Shown: positions 1-10,055, counted from the first letter of the stretch. The stretch: 64,000 nucleotides of DNA from Ignavibacteriales bacterium (GCA_020061355.1 JAGUYK010000037.1:62001-126000), one strand, 5' to 3'. Made by a program: numbers and translations. The notes: generated from the letters alone by a model not told the origin.

Positions 1-1
1 C

Positions 2-943
2 AATCCTTCTTTACCGGTTGATCAATTTCAAAAATATAAAACAAGTGTACATGGAATTCGTAACTTAAATGGTGATACTAAAGCAGCTGATTGCTCCGAT
101 TGTCATGGAAGTCACGATATTCGAAAAGCAACTGATATTAAATCGAAGGTATATCCAACAAATATTCCCGAAACTTGCTCTGTATGTCATAGTAATGCTA
201 ATTATATGAAATCATACAATATAGCAACCGATCAGTTTTCAAAATTTGCTGCAAGTGTTCATGGGAAAGCACTATTAGAAAAGAATGACCTCAATGCACC
301 TACATGTAATAGCTGTCATGGAAATCATGCTGCAACTCCACCGGGGGTTGAATCAATTTCAAAAGTTTGCGGCACCTGTCATGTTTTGAATTCTGATTTA
401 TTTTCTGGAAGTCCGCATAAGCAAGTATTCGATAAAAAGAAATACCCCGAGTGCGAAACATGTCATAAGTATCATGATATTGTTACTGCTTCTAATGAAT
501 TATTGGGTGTTTCAAAAAATGCTGTTTGTAGTAAGTGTCATAGTGAAACAGAAAATACTAAAGGATTTGCAATAGCAAAAAAAATGAGAAGCTTGATTGA
601 TAGTTTGGAGAGTGAAATAAAAACCGCCAACGAACTTATAAACGAAGCTGAACAAAAAGGAATGGAAATAAGCGATGCAAAGTTTAAACTCAGAGATGCC
701 AACCAAGCTAAACTTGAATCTCGTACAATGGTGCATTCTTTTGATTATGAAAAATTCAAAGAGATTGTTAGTAACAAAGGTTTAAAAACAACATCTCAAA
801 TAAAAGAAGAAGCAAGAAGTTCCATTGATAACTATTTCTTTAGAAGATATGGATTGGTTGTTTCAGTATTAATTATGACGATGCTGGCTGTTGCGCTGTA
901 TCTTTATATTAAGCAGATCGAAAAAAGAAAAAAAACTAATTAA
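2..943 (+). CDS. Membrane-anchored multihaem c-type cytochrome (5' end outside window)
   Basis: The reading frame is open from the left edge, so the first ATG in the window (206) is internal and the gene is truncated at its 5' end. The visible 313 residues carry six CXXCH haem-binding motifs (CSDCH, CSVCH, CNSCH, CGTCH, CETCH, CSKCH). Recurrent SVHG segments resemble the NapC/NrfH/cytochrome c3-like families. After the haem region comes a charged helical stretch and then one C-terminal membrane helix (about residues 283-305) with a Lys-rich end. That places the haems in the periplasm on a membrane tether. I infer a role in electron transfer between the quinone pool and periplasmic or outer-surface cytochromes. 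The exact family and redox partner cannot be told. Confidence 0.85.
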   Translation, partial: NPSLPVDQFQKYKTSVHGIRNLNGDTKAADCSDCHGSHDIRKATDIKSKVYPTNIPETCSVCHSNANYMKSYNIATDQFSKFAASVHGKALLEKNDLNAPTCNSCHGNHAATPPGVESISKVCGTCHVLNSDLFSGSPHKQVFDKKKYPECETCHKYHDIVTASNELLGVSKNAVCSKCHSETENTKGFAIAKKMRSLIDSLESEIKTANELINEAEQKGMEISDAKFKLRDANQAKLESRTMVHSFDYEKFKEIVSNKGLKTTSQIKEEARSSIDNYFFRRYGLVVSVLIMTMLAVALYLYIKQIEKRKKTN

Positions 944-976
944 ACACATTTAACCAATTGTAATATTGAGGTGAAA

Positions 977-2611
977 ATGGATTCAACACAGGATAAAACT
1001 AATTTCGATCATTTAGTCGATCGACTTAATGAACTTGAACACAGACTAACGAGCCTGGAAATAAAATTAAAAGCTGAACCTGGTGAATCACCAACAATAG
1101 TTGAAGAAACTATTGAACCACCCAAATATGAAACTGCTGAAGAAAGAGAAGAAAGATATGAGTCTACAATTGGACAGTCGTGGATGGCGTTAGTTGGTAC
1201 AATAGTAATAGTGATCGGTTTATGTTTCTTTCTCTCACTTTCATATGAAACACTACCGCCCTTAATACCTTCGATAATAGGATATTTTTTAGTAGCAGGT
1301 ATAATGAGCCTATCAATTATTCTTAGAAATAGTTATTCGAATATCTCCAGGTATTTGGTTGGTGGTGCTTTAATACTTTTTTACTTTAGCACCTTAAGAT
1401 TACATTTCTTCGGGAAAGAAGTTGCTATTGAGTCTCCTGAATTAGAAACTATTTTATTAACATTTGTAGTTTTAATTAATACGATAATTTCATTAAGAAA
1501 AAATTCAGTATTTCTTACAAGTCTTTCTTTGACATTGGGTTATATTACTGCTCTGGTCTATCCTGAAATTTTATTTCTCTATTTAAGTCTTATTGTTATC
1601 TCTTCTTTAAGTGTTTACTTAAAAATAAAGTTGGGATGGGAAAAAGTAACAAATTATTTTATGCCGCTAACATATATGACCCTTTTACTCTGGTTTTTTA
1701 TTTATGCTGCAAATGTAAAGATATTGGATGGGCAACTATCTGTTTTTAGTAATTCCATTGTTGTGCTCCTCTATTGCATAATTTATTTTATAGGAAATTT
1801 GAAAAGGAAAGAACCTATTGAGGAATCTTTAGGTTTTGGTGCCTTTGCATTAATCAGTTCAGGATTTGTATTGATGATAATTTTTACATTTATAAATGTA
1901 CTTAAAGCGGAAAGCTATGCCTATAATTACTTTCTTGGTTCATTTGTATTTCTCATTTTTGCAATAATTTTATGGGTTAAGGAAAAAAGTAAGTATTCCA
2001 CCTTTGTTTATGCTTTGATGGGATACTTTGCCCTTAGTTTAGCGATTATTTCACTTAAGATTCCAAATTATTTAATCTTGTTGAGCTGGCAAAGCTTATT
2101 AGTCATTGCTACTGCAGTTTGGTTCAAATCCAAACTCATTGTGGTAGCAAATTTTTTCATTTACACACTTGTTCTATTAGGATACTATATAACAACTGAA
2201 TCTGTAACTGTTTTTGGTCTCAGCTTTGGTGTTGTTGCACTTTTTAGTGCTCGGATATTAAATTGGAATAAAAATAGATTAGAATTAAAAACTGAGCAGA
2301 TGCGCAATGTTTATCTCATATCTGCCTTTTTTGCCATCCCTTATACACTCTATTTAACTATACCCGAAAACTTTGTTAGTATTTCATGGATTGTAACAGC
2401 GATTATTTATTATGCACTCAGTCTAGTATTAAACAATAGAAAATATAGATGGATGTCAATTTATACTTTCTTGCTCACATTATTTTATGTTGCAATACTT
2501 GGATTTACCAATGCTGATACAACATATAAAATAATTTCATTTCTTGCTCTTGGGTTGGTTCTGATTATAATTTCGATACTTTATTCTAAGAAAAAAATCT
2601 TGAATAAGTAA
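977..2611 (+). CDS. Polytopic membrane protein, DUF2339-like
   Basis: A 544-residue protein with a short acidic, coiled N-terminus (about residues 1-70) followed by many hydrophobic helices up to the C-terminus. The segment that opens the membrane part (TIGQSWMALVGTIVIVIGL) resembles the start of DUF2339 membrane proteins, which have no known function. I chose the ATG at 977 because GAGG at 968-971 sits five bases upstream. A GTG at 971 would overlap that ribosome-binding site. The gene follows the cytochrome by 33 bases and may be cotranscribed with it. It ends before a strong bidirectional terminator. The function is unknown and the family assignment is by eye only. Confidence 0.7.
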   Translation: MDSTQDKTNFDHLVDRLNELEHRLTSLEIKLKAEPGESPTIVEETIEPPKYETAEEREERYESTIGQSWMALVGTIVIVIGLCFFLSLSYETLPPLIPSIIGYFLVAGIMSLSIILRNSYSNISRYLVGGALILFYFSTLRLHFFGKEVAIESPELETILLTFVVLINTIISLRKNSVFLTSLSLTLGYITALVYPEILFLYLSLIVISSLSVYLKIKLGWEKVTNYFMPLTYMTLLLWFFIYAANVKILDGQLSVFSNSIVVLLYCIIYFIGNLKRKEPIEESLGFGAFALISSGFVLMIIFTFINVLKAESYAYNYFLGSFVFLIFAIILWVKEKSKYSTFVYALMGYFALSLAIISLKIPNYLILLSWQSLLVIATAVWFKSKLIVVANFFIYTLVLLGYYITTESVTVFGLSFGVVALFSARILNWNKNRLELKTEQMRNVYLISAFFAIPYTLYLTIPENFVSISWIVTAIIYYALSLVLNNRKYRWMSIYTFLLTLFYVAILGFTNADTTYKIISFLALGLVLIIISILYSKKKILNK

Positions 2612-2652
2612 ACTCAATATTTGCCCCTTTATTATCAAACCTACTCACAATA

Positions 2653-2684
2653 AAAAAAGACCCCCGAATTCGGGGGTCTTTTTT
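2653..2684. terminator. Bidirectional rho-independent terminator
   Basis: A perfect 32-base palindrome: A-tract, GACCCCCG, AATT centre, CGGGGGTC, T-tract. It lies between two convergent genes and has a T-run on both strands, so it can end transcription from either side. Confidence 0.93.
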
Positions 2685-2706
2685 ACATCTGAAAATGAAT
2701 CGATTA

Positions 2707-4788
2707 TTACTTCAACAATAACATCTTGTTAACTTTCACAAAATTATCAGCTTCAATTCTGTAAAGATAAACACCGGAAGCAAGGTGTCTTGCATTGAAT
2801 TCGAAAGTATGTGTTCCGGCATTCATATAATTATTAACTAAAGATCTTACTTCTTTTCCTAATGCATCATAGATTGTAACTTTTACATTTGATGCTTGCG
2901 GTAATGAGAATTTAATATTTGTTGTAGGATTGAATGGATTCGGATAGTTCTGGAATAATGTGTATTCAGTCGGTATTACTTCATCCTGTTCAACTGATGT
3001 AGGAATACCTATTGAAGCCATCGCTCCTCTTAATGCAGAAACAGTATACTTTGGATTGTGAATTCCAAAGCTATGATCGTAATAAGCTGTTCTTGCGTTC
3101 CAGTAAGCTTTTCTTATAGCCGGTGACCAGGATGTCACTGGAACCGGAGGAATAGTTGTTGTACTGGTTTGACGGGCAATTTCTTCATAGATTTTATCAA
3201 TCATTCCTTTTACTTCATCTTGTAAACCTTCATTAACGCCATCATTATCATGATCTAATGATCCATTAAACATAAAGGTTACATCGGCAAATGAAAGACC
3301 TAGTGTTCCGCCATGGCAAGGCATACAGGCTTCCATATTAGATTTACCATCAGGATATTTAACAGAGAAAGAATGTCCACCAACTTGTTTTATTTTTCCT
3401 GTTGCATCAGCAACTTGAGCAATTCCAAACATATGGCATGTTACACAAGAACCCCCGGCTTGAGTAATTCCAAAATGATTAGAAGAAGCTAGCTTTACAC
3501 CGCCGAGCTCAAACATATTGCTGCCATATAAAATATCTCCCTGAGCACCATAATGGGGACCGAACCGGCTATTTAATGTTGCTGCAGCTGCAGCTGCATT
3601 AGCTTCGGATCTTGATTGATGGCAATTATAGCAAATTGCTCCATTTCCTGCATTTGCTTTTGTGATTGCAATTGTAGTTCCATTTGGTCCTAATAAGGAT
3701 GCACTTGCTTTTCTTAATTGATGAGCATTTGTATTATTATGCGGATCGTGGCAACCTGCACATGTAATCGGAGAATAGGAAACGTCAAAATATGGATCTG
3801 AAGTTGATACACCTTCTGCGTATTGTTTAAATCCTGCACCGGTATGGCAACGTACGCATGCTTCTCTTCCGGGACCGCTTTCATCAACTGGTCTAGCATG
3901 AAGTGATGCATCAAATTGTTCCGGGAAGATGTGGTGTGTACCGGAATCATGGCAATATGCACAAACAGCCGCATCATAAGTAGCTTGAATTCTGAAATCA
4001 CTTGTTGCACCTAAGTGTGTACTTGCTGGTCCATGGCAGCTTTCGCATTGAATATTTCCTCTTTTCATTGCATCAGGAAATTGAGCAACTAATTGATTAT
4101 ATGTACCGTTTGTTAGAACTGCTGGGTAAGTGAAGGTTAAATCATCAAATCCATCATTTATTGCTGTTGGATTTTTATCATATCCGGTTGTATGGCAGCT
4201 GATACAATTTGCAGAATAATGATCATTCGGTCCGCTTAATCCGGGTGTTGCATTCATAGCTCTAGTAAAAATTGTTGCATGATTTGTTTTTTCCCATTCA
4301 GCTACAAAAGTAGGGTGACATGTCTGGCAGTTAACATTTCTATTAACGCCATCAACAAAAGTATTTTGATATCCTAAATATTTTGCAGCATTAAAACCAA
4401 CAGTTGCCGTATATGCACCTGAAGTAGCTGTTAATTCATAGGCTCCGAGTTTATCTGGGGTATACGTAGCAACTAAAGTATTTTTATCAATTTTATCAAC
4501 AGTAGTTCCTATAGTAGCTGTAGATCCTAATGGTCTTCTTGTAATCGTCCATGTAACTGTTGATGCTAACTCCGCACCAGTGATGGTTGCCTTAAAATAC
4601 ATGATTGAACCAACGCCTACATTCTTCAAACCTGTTGAAGCAAAGGTATAAATATCTGTAGTCGATTTTGCTACATCTCTGGGTGATACTCCGTACGGTT
4701 CAACTGTAAATTTAATTGGAGTTGTTTGAGAATATAGCATGCTGCATGATAAAACTAGCAGCATAATAACAGTAAATTTACGAATCAT
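2707..4788 (-). CDS. Secreted nine-haem c-type cytochrome with T9SS sorting domain
   Basis: 693 residues. A signal peptide (residues 1-20, ending SMLYSQ) is followed by an Ig-like beta-domain (about 25-140). Then come nine CXXCH motifs: CQTCH, CISCH, CESCH, CAYCH, CVRCH, CAGCH, CYNCH, CVTCH and CMPCH. The last 80 or so residues are a type A T9SS C-terminal sorting domain (QNYPNPFNP start, GVYLYRI near the end, final KMLLLK). This predicts Sec export, haem loading in the periplasm, then T9SS delivery to the cell surface. The start has GGAGG seven bases upstream. A cytochrome sent outside in this way would suit electron transfer to external acceptors; that role is inferred. It faces the membrane protein upstream across a shared terminator. 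Confidence 0.9.
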   Translation of the reverse strand: MIRKFTVIMLLVLSCSMLYSQTTPIKFTVEPYGVSPRDVAKSTTDIYTFASTGLKNVGVGSIMYFKATITGAELASTVTWTITRRPLGSTATIGTTVDKIDKNTLVATYTPDKLGAYELTATSGAYTATVGFNAAKYLGYQNTFVDGVNRNVNCQTCHPTFVAEWEKTNHATIFTRAMNATPGLSGPNDHYSANCISCHTTGYDKNPTAINDGFDDLTFTYPAVLTNGTYNQLVAQFPDAMKRGNIQCESCHGPASTHLGATSDFRIQATYDAAVCAYCHDSGTHHIFPEQFDASLHARPVDESGPGREACVRCHTGAGFKQYAEGVSTSDPYFDVSYSPITCAGCHDPHNNTNAHQLRKASASLLGPNGTTIAITKANAGNGAICYNCHQSRSEANAAAAAATLNSRFGPHYGAQGDILYGSNMFELGGVKLASSNHFGITQAGGSCVTCHMFGIAQVADATGKIKQVGGHSFSVKYPDGKSNMEACMPCHGGTLGLSFADVTFMFNGSLDHDNDGVNEGLQDEVKGMIDKIYEEIARQTSTTTIPPVPVTSWSPAIRKAYWNARTAYYDHSFGIHNPKYTVSALRGAMASIGIPTSVEQDEVIPTEYTLFQNYPNPFNPTTNIKFSLPQASNVKVTIYDALGKEVRSLVNNYMNAGTHTFEFNARHLASGVYLYRIEADNFVKVNKMLLLK

Positions 4789-5056
4789 AAAGTTCCTCCA
4801 TGATAATTAGAGAGTTTTGTTTAATATGTTAATGATTAATTTCACTTTCTATATTATAATCGAATAGAATTGGATAATTATTAACCGATTTTCATGTCTA
4901 ATATAAAAATATTAATAAAGATGTCAAAGTCTAAATTTCAGATTTATTGTAAATTAATCCTTTTATCCAGGTTAAATGTTGTCAATATTCGTTCCATTGA
5001 GGATTTGAATAAACAAGAAGCTATTCGTATATTTTTTCTTAAATTTTGGAATAAAA

Positions 5057-6466
5057 ATGCAATTTTATAATACCTTTTCTAAAAGTAAAGAAGTTTTTGA
5101 ACCGGTAAACCCTCCTAATGTAACTTTTTATGTCTGCGGGCCGACAATCTATGATTATTTCCATATTGGAAATGCCCGCTCATTTATAATGGCTGATATT
5201 CTCAGAAGGTACCTTGAATTTAAGGGATATCATGTAAAATATGTTATGAACCTTACTGATGTAGATGATCGGATTATTAAAAAATCGATTGATGAAAAAA
5301 AACCTTCTGGCGAGATATCAAATTTCTATGCAGAAGCTTTTTTCGAAGATATTAAATCACTTAAGGTGAAACCGGCAACTGTATATCCTAAAGCTACTCA
5401 GCATATCGATGATATGATTAAGTTAATTCAGGAACTTGAAGACAAGGAGATTGCATATAATGTTGATGGGAATGTTTTCTACAATGTATCTAAATTTAAT
5501 GATTATGGAAAGCTTAGCGGAAAGAATTTAGAGGAATTGTCTGCCGGTGCAAGAGTTGAAATAAATGAGATAAAAAAGAACCCACTTGATTTTGCCCTTT
5601 GGAAAAAAGCTAAAGAAGGAGAACCAAGTTGGAATAGTCCCTGGGGCAAAGGAAGACCAGGATGGCATATAGAATGTTCAGCTATGAGTTCAAAACATCT
5701 GGGTGATACAATTGATATTCATGCCGGTGGAAATGATTTAATATTTCCTCATCATGAAAATGAGATTGCTCAAAGTGAAGGTGCACACAACCATAAGTTT
5801 GTAAAGTATTGGATTCATTTTGGATTCTTAAATATTAACGAAGAAAAAATGTCCAAATCACTCGGTAATTTTCTCACTGCAAGAGAAATTCTTAAAAAAT
5901 ATACAGCTGAATCAATACGCCTCTTTTTTGCCCAGACATATTATGGTGGTCCTTTAAACTTTAGTTTCGATCTTCTTAAAGCTGCCGAGAAAGGGTCTGA
6001 AAAAATATTCAACCTGGCTGCTATAATTGAGACTGAAATAAAAAAAGATAATAATGTAGGTATCAGTCCGGAATTTGACATTAAATATTATTATGATGAA
6101 TTCGAAAAAGTAATGGATGATGACCTTAATACTCCTCAAGCAGTTGCAATAATTTTTGATTTTATTCGTAATGCTAATAAAGTTATTGCAGATTATGATA
6201 ATATCAATGTTTCTTTTTTCCATGACTTAAAAAAGTTTTTAAAAGATACGGCTCAAAGTATTCTTGGTATCCTCGATTTTGAAAAACTTGGGCTAAAAGA
6301 ATCTTCAGGTTTGGACGATAAATTAATTGAAATTCTCTTAAGCCTGAGAATTAAATTAAAGAAGGAGAAGAATTTTTTCTTAGCAGATCAAATCAGGGAT
6401 GATTTGAATAAGTTAGGTATAGTACTGAAAGATACGAAAGAAGGAACCACCTATAAGATCAGATAA
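5057..6466 (+). CDS. cysS: Cysteinyl-tRNA synthetase
   Basis: 469 residues, normal length for this class I synthetase, which charges tRNA-Cys with cysteine in the cytosol. The HIGH signature (HIGN) is at residues 36-39 and KMSKS at 264-268. Zinc-site elements are visible: Cys27 in CGPTIYD, the Cys of HIECSAM, and FPHHENE. The C-terminal anticodon-binding part is present (about 330-469). Only a weak GGA lies before the ATG. The gene is divergent from the cytochrome gene across 268 bases that should hold both promoters. Confidence 0.97.
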   Translation: MQFYNTFSKSKEVFEPVNPPNVTFYVCGPTIYDYFHIGNARSFIMADILRRYLEFKGYHVKYVMNLTDVDDRIIKKSIDEKKPSGEISNFYAEAFFEDIKSLKVKPATVYPKATQHIDDMIKLIQELEDKEIAYNVDGNVFYNVSKFNDYGKLSGKNLEELSAGARVEINEIKKNPLDFALWKKAKEGEPSWNSPWGKGRPGWHIECSAMSSKHLGDTIDIHAGGNDLIFPHHENEIAQSEGAHNHKFVKYWIHFGFLNINEEKMSKSLGNFLTAREILKKYTAESIRLFFAQTYYGGPLNFSFDLLKAAEKGSEKIFNLAAIIETEIKKDNNVGISPEFDIKYYYDEFEKVMDDDLNTPQAVAIIFDFIRNANKVIADYDNINVSFFHDLKKFLKDTAQSILGILDFEKLGLKESSGLDDKLIEILLSLRIKLKKEKNFFLADQIRDDLNKLGIVLKDTKEGTTYKIR

Positions 6467-6529
6467 TGTTTTACTGCAATTTTGAAAAATTATCTATAAC
6501 TTAATTTTAGAATTAAAACCGGTAAATAA

Positions 6530-7303
6530 ATGAAAAGCAAATTGTGTGTTTTAGTATTCTGCCTGCTCAATTATTCCCTTCTGTTTGCGCAGGGATCAAG
6601 CGGTGCAGATGCAAAGTTTGAATACCGTTCATTAGTTGATTTACCAACAGCAGGAGTTGTTGAAAAAGGATATGCCGGCATTTCAATTGATGTTATGCCT
6701 CTTGGTGTAGTCGTTTCTAAAATTGAAGTAGGTGTTTTCGAAAATTTCAGTTTTGGAATTTCTTATGGCGGAAGCAATATAATTGGAAGAGGAAAAATAA
6801 ACGGTTATAAATTACCTGGAATTAATGTACGCGCTCGAATCATTAATGAATCCGAAGCCCTGCCTGCTCTAGTTTTAGGATTCGATTCACAGGGCAAAGG
6901 TGAATTTGATAATACATTAAACAGGTATCAAATAAAATCACCGGGTTTTTTTGCTGCTGTTTCAAAAAATTTCGACTTTTACGGATACCTGAGTATTCAT
7001 GGACTCATTAATTATTCACTTGAACGGGATGACGCAGATAAAGACTTAAATCTGGGGGTAGGAATTGAAAAAACATTGAGCTCAAAAGTCTCATTAGTTT
7101 GTGAATATGATTTTGCTATTAATGATAATACTGGTAAATCATTGGGTGAGGGGAGCGGATATTTAAACCTTGGATTAAGGTGGTCCCTAGGCGATGGCCT
7201 TACTTTGGGGCTGAATTTAAGAGACTTACTTGATAATAAAAAAATTAGTAGTTCTCGGGCCGATAGAGGAATTTTTGTCGAATATATTAAGGCTTTATTT
7301 TAA
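6530..7303 (+). CDS. Outer-membrane beta-barrel protein, YjbH-like
   Basis: 257 residues with a signal peptide (1-20, ending LLFAQ) and a mature part of alternating beta-strands rich in Gly and aromatic residues, ending in Phe (EYIKALF) as outer-membrane barrels do. Phrases such as DLPTAGVVEKGYAGISIDV and the FSFGISYGG strand recall the YjbH / DUF940 barrel group, but the protein is much shorter than enterobacterial YjbH. It stands 63 bases after cysS in the same direction. The role is unknown; a structural or porin-like function at the outer membrane is the most that can be inferred. Confidence 0.7.
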   Translation: MKSKLCVLVFCLLNYSLLFAQGSSGADAKFEYRSLVDLPTAGVVEKGYAGISIDVMPLGVVVSKIEVGVFENFSFGISYGGSNIIGRGKINGYKLPGINVRARIINESEALPALVLGFDSQGKGEFDNTLNRYQIKSPGFFAAVSKNFDFYGYLSIHGLINYSLERDDADKDLNLGVGIEKTLSSKVSLVCEYDFAINDNTGKSLGEGSGYLNLGLRWSLGDGLTLGLNLRDLLDNKKISSSRADRGIFVEYIKALF

Positions 7304-7439
7304 TTCTGTAGACTATTTCAAACAGTTCTGTCCCAAATAGTATACATCTCAGTTTTTCCTCATCCTTTTTTGCCTGCTTTTTGAACTTAATAAGGCATAA
7401 TTTTTGTCAAATTAAAAATAAACTTCAAATGGTGGTTGT

Positions 7440-8510
7440 ATGAAAAAAATAAAGTTATTAATCGCTTTGATTCCCCTGTTAACATTTGGGGGATGCTTTA
7501 CACAACTGGCACTTAGAGAAACAGAAAGCCAAGATTATAATCAAGATCAATATGCTTATGAAACCGAAGAAGATACACTTGCCACTGAAGAAGGTGTGTA
7601 TGAAGATAATAATTATACAGATGATTATTATTATGATAAATATCAGAATTACAGAAGGTTTTACCTTGGGTACTACCCGGCTTCAAGTTTTTATTTCGGT
7701 ATAGGGAATTTTTATGATCCGTTCTGGCGTGACTGGTACTGCTGTGATTATAGATATTATTGGCCATGGTATGGTTATTCTTCATACTATTATCCTGGAT
7801 ATTATAGGTATAATGCATTTGGTTGGTATAATCCCTGGAACTATCCTTATTATGGTAATTATGGTCCAGGTTATACTGGTTATCCATATTCCTACACTTA
7901 CAAATATCGAAATAATCCGACAAATCTGAGAGATACAGGCGCTAGAGGTGGTGGAGACAGAATCACCTCAGATCGCGATAGAAGTGGATCAAGATCTAGC
8001 TCCTACACTACACGTGATGGTTCGACAAGAGGAACAGATGTTGATCTTAATAGGAGTCGTGTTTCTAGAAGCAAGGAGAAAACAAATGAAACTCCTAATA
8101 TTTCAAGGGAGTCTTCCGCAACTAAAAGGGAACAAGCCCCAGCAGTAAAGGAAAGTACAACTCGAAAACCGGCTAGTAGTGGAAGTAGAGAAAGAGTAGC
8201 ACCTCCACCATCAAGAGAAAGAGATTCCGGCAGAAAAGTCGAATCCGGTGATAAGAGTAGAAGTTCATCCAATAATAAAAATGGATCAAATGGCTCTGGC
8301 CGCTCGAGCAGAGAGACACCATCTTACAATCCACCAAGTAGTTCCAGATCTTCTTCGCCTTCATATAGTCCTCCTTCCAGTTCGTCTTCTTCAAGATCTG
8401 GAAGTTCGGAAAGCAGTTCAAGTAGTTCTGGTAGCCGTTCCAGCGGTTCAAGCAGTTCAGGTAGTAGTTCGGGCAGTAGATCTAGTGGTTCTGATAGTGG
8501 AAGAAGATAA
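7440..8510 (+). CDS. Tyr-rich, Ser/Arg-rich low-complexity lipoprotein
   Basis: 356 residues. The N-terminus is a lipoprotein signal with lipobox TFGGC (Cys about residue 19). The next 40 residues are acidic. Residues 60-160 are extremely rich in Tyr, Trp, Gly and Pro. The last 200 residues are a low-complexity Ser/Arg/Gly tail ending in tandem SSG and SGSRSSG units. Such composition suggests a flexible surface-anchored protein, perhaps an adhesive or wall-spacing role, but no domain is recognisable. The repetitive codons keep several other frames open, which explains the many overlapping shadow frames here. No strong Shine-Dalgarno is seen (only GGTGGTT before the ATG). Confidence 0.75.
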   Translation: MKKIKLLIALIPLLTFGGCFTQLALRETESQDYNQDQYAYETEEDTLATEEGVYEDNNYTDDYYYDKYQNYRRFYLGYYPASSFYFGIGNFYDPFWRDWYCCDYRYYWPWYGYSSYYYPGYYRYNAFGWYNPWNYPYYGNYGPGYTGYPYSYTYKYRNNPTNLRDTGARGGGDRITSDRDRSGSRSSSYTTRDGSTRGTDVDLNRSRVSRSKEKTNETPNISRESSATKREQAPAVKESTTRKPASSGSRERVAPPPSRERDSGRKVESGDKSRSSSNNKNGSNGSGRSSRETPSYNPPSSSRSSSPSYSPPSSSSSSRSGSSESSSSSSGSRSSGSSSSGSSSGSRSSGSDSGRR

Positions 8511-8561
8511 TTGTCATCTCATTTAATTGAAAAATTCTTCGGTACTTAAACTGGGGGAAAT

Positions 8562-10019
8562 ATGAAAAAAATAAAAATACTAACATCGACCTTTTTAGTT
8601 CTAATTCTGGCATCTTCACAGTTTACAGCCCAGAACTTTAACGACGCTCTCAGATTATCTGATCCTGAGATTTTAACAAGTGCGCGTGCTCTGGGAATGG
8701 GTAATGCATTTACTTCAATCAGTAATGACTTTACTGCATCCTTATTTAATCCCGCTGGATTTGCATTAATAAAAAAATCAGAATTTTCAGGTACACTTAA
8801 TTATAACTCATTTAAAAATGATGCTCAGTTCTTCAGCAGAAACACTAACTATTCGAGCACCTCTACCAATTTTAATCAGATTGGTTTTGCTTTTCCGCTG
8901 CCGACTTATCGTGGAAGTATGGTTCTTGCGTTTGGGTATAATAGATTCAAGGATTTTAACCGGGCGATGAAATTCAGCGGATTTAATAGCGGCAATAACT
9001 CAATGATTCAAAATCTTGCATTCGATAATGATGATATAGCCTACGAACTTGGCTTAAGCTATCCTGTATATGATAATAATGATAAGTATCTCTATGATGA
9101 TACATTCATCAACGGGAAACTCCAGCAAAGCGGTAACATAATTCAAGAGGGGGGATTGAATAGCTGGCTCTTTTCAGGTGCAGTTGAAATTCAGGAAAAT
9201 ATTTTTGTCGGTCTTACAATCAACATAATCAATGGCGACTTTAAGCGGAACCGCGACTATTGGGAGGAAGATACAAATAATAATTATCCGGTTCAGTTAC
9301 TATTGGATCCCAACGATCCTGCGACAGCAGACTTCCAAGCATTTTATTTCAAGGATATAATTCGATGGGATGTTTCCGGCTGGAATGGTACACTAGGAAT
9401 TCTTGCTAAGATGGATAATAATATTAACATTGGTGCAACTATTAAATTTCCCAAATCATTGACTATAAAAGAAGCCTATTTTGTCGATGCCTATGCTGAC
9501 TATGGTACCGGAAAAAGATATGTATTGGATCCTCCAATTGAAAGCCGGATTGAATATGATGTAAAAACACCCTACGAGTTTGCTATTGGGGCATCTTATG
9601 CTATGCAGGGAATGACCTTAAGCTTTGATGCAAATTTTATTGATTATTCACGAATGACATTTTCTGAAGGTTTTGATTTCCGTTCACGAGAGAATAAAAA
9701 CACGGAAATTATTGACTTGATGAAAAGCGTATTAAATCTGAATGCCGGGGTTGAGTATATTCTTCCTTTAACCGGTATTGCTATAAGAGGTGGATTTATC
9801 TATATGCCTTCGCCATTTAAAGATGATACCTCAGAATATGACAAGAAGTTTTTTACTGCCGGTATCGGTTTTAAAAGCGGTTCCCGGTTCGTGTTTGATG
9901 TAGGTTATGCTCATGGATGGTGGAAAGATATTGGTGATAATTACGGCTCAAATCTTTCGAGGACTTTTCAGAATATTACAAGAGATAATTTAATGCTGGG
10001 AGTTAAGTATTATTTTTAA
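8562..10019 (+). CDS. FadL/OmpP1 or PorV-like outer-membrane barrel protein
   Basis: 485 residues with a signal peptide (1-23, ending QFTAQ). The mature start (SARALGMGNAFTSISNDF, then ASLFNPAGFA) is the hallmark shared by FadL/OmpP1 transporters and the T9SS barrel proteins PorV and PorQ. A series of beta-strands runs to a C-terminal aromatic signature (LGVKYYF). FadL relatives bring hydrophobic molecules across the outer membrane, while PorV shuttles T9SS cargo to the PorU sortase. The sequence alone does not separate the two. A GGGGGAA site precedes the ATG, and a terminator lies 37 bases after the stop. Confidence 0.75.
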   Translation: MKKIKILTSTFLVLILASSQFTAQNFNDALRLSDPEILTSARALGMGNAFTSISNDFTASLFNPAGFALIKKSEFSGTLNYNSFKNDAQFFSRNTNYSSTSTNFNQIGFAFPLPTYRGSMVLAFGYNRFKDFNRAMKFSGFNSGNNSMIQNLAFDNDDIAYELGLSYPVYDNNDKYLYDDTFINGKLQQSGNIIQEGGLNSWLFSGAVEIQENIFVGLTINIINGDFKRNRDYWEEDTNNNYPVQLLLDPNDPATADFQAFYFKDIIRWDVSGWNGTLGILAKMDNNINIGATIKFPKSLTIKEAYFVDAYADYGTGKRYVLDPPIESRIEYDVKTPYEFAIGASYAMQGMTLSFDANFIDYSRMTFSEGFDFRSRENKNTEIIDLMKSVLNLNAGVEYILPLTGIAIRGGFIYMPSPFKDDTSEYDKKFFTAGIGFKSGSRFVFDVGYAHGWWKDIGDNYGSNLSRTFQNITRDNLMLGVKYYF

Positions 10020-10055
10020 TTTCATACATCTCTACTCCTTGATTGACAACCCCCG

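Noticed and set aside
7513..8451. Several other-frame and antisense frames in the Tyr/Ser-rich lipoprotein gene
   Set aside because: They result from repetitive TAT/TCA codons that leave other frames open. The lipobox frame is the only one with a signal peptide and a sensible start.
8270..8500. Tandem short repeats that could suggest a CRISPR or minisatellite
   Set aside because: The repeats are Ser/Gly codon repeats inside a coding frame, without constant repeat length or unique spacers.
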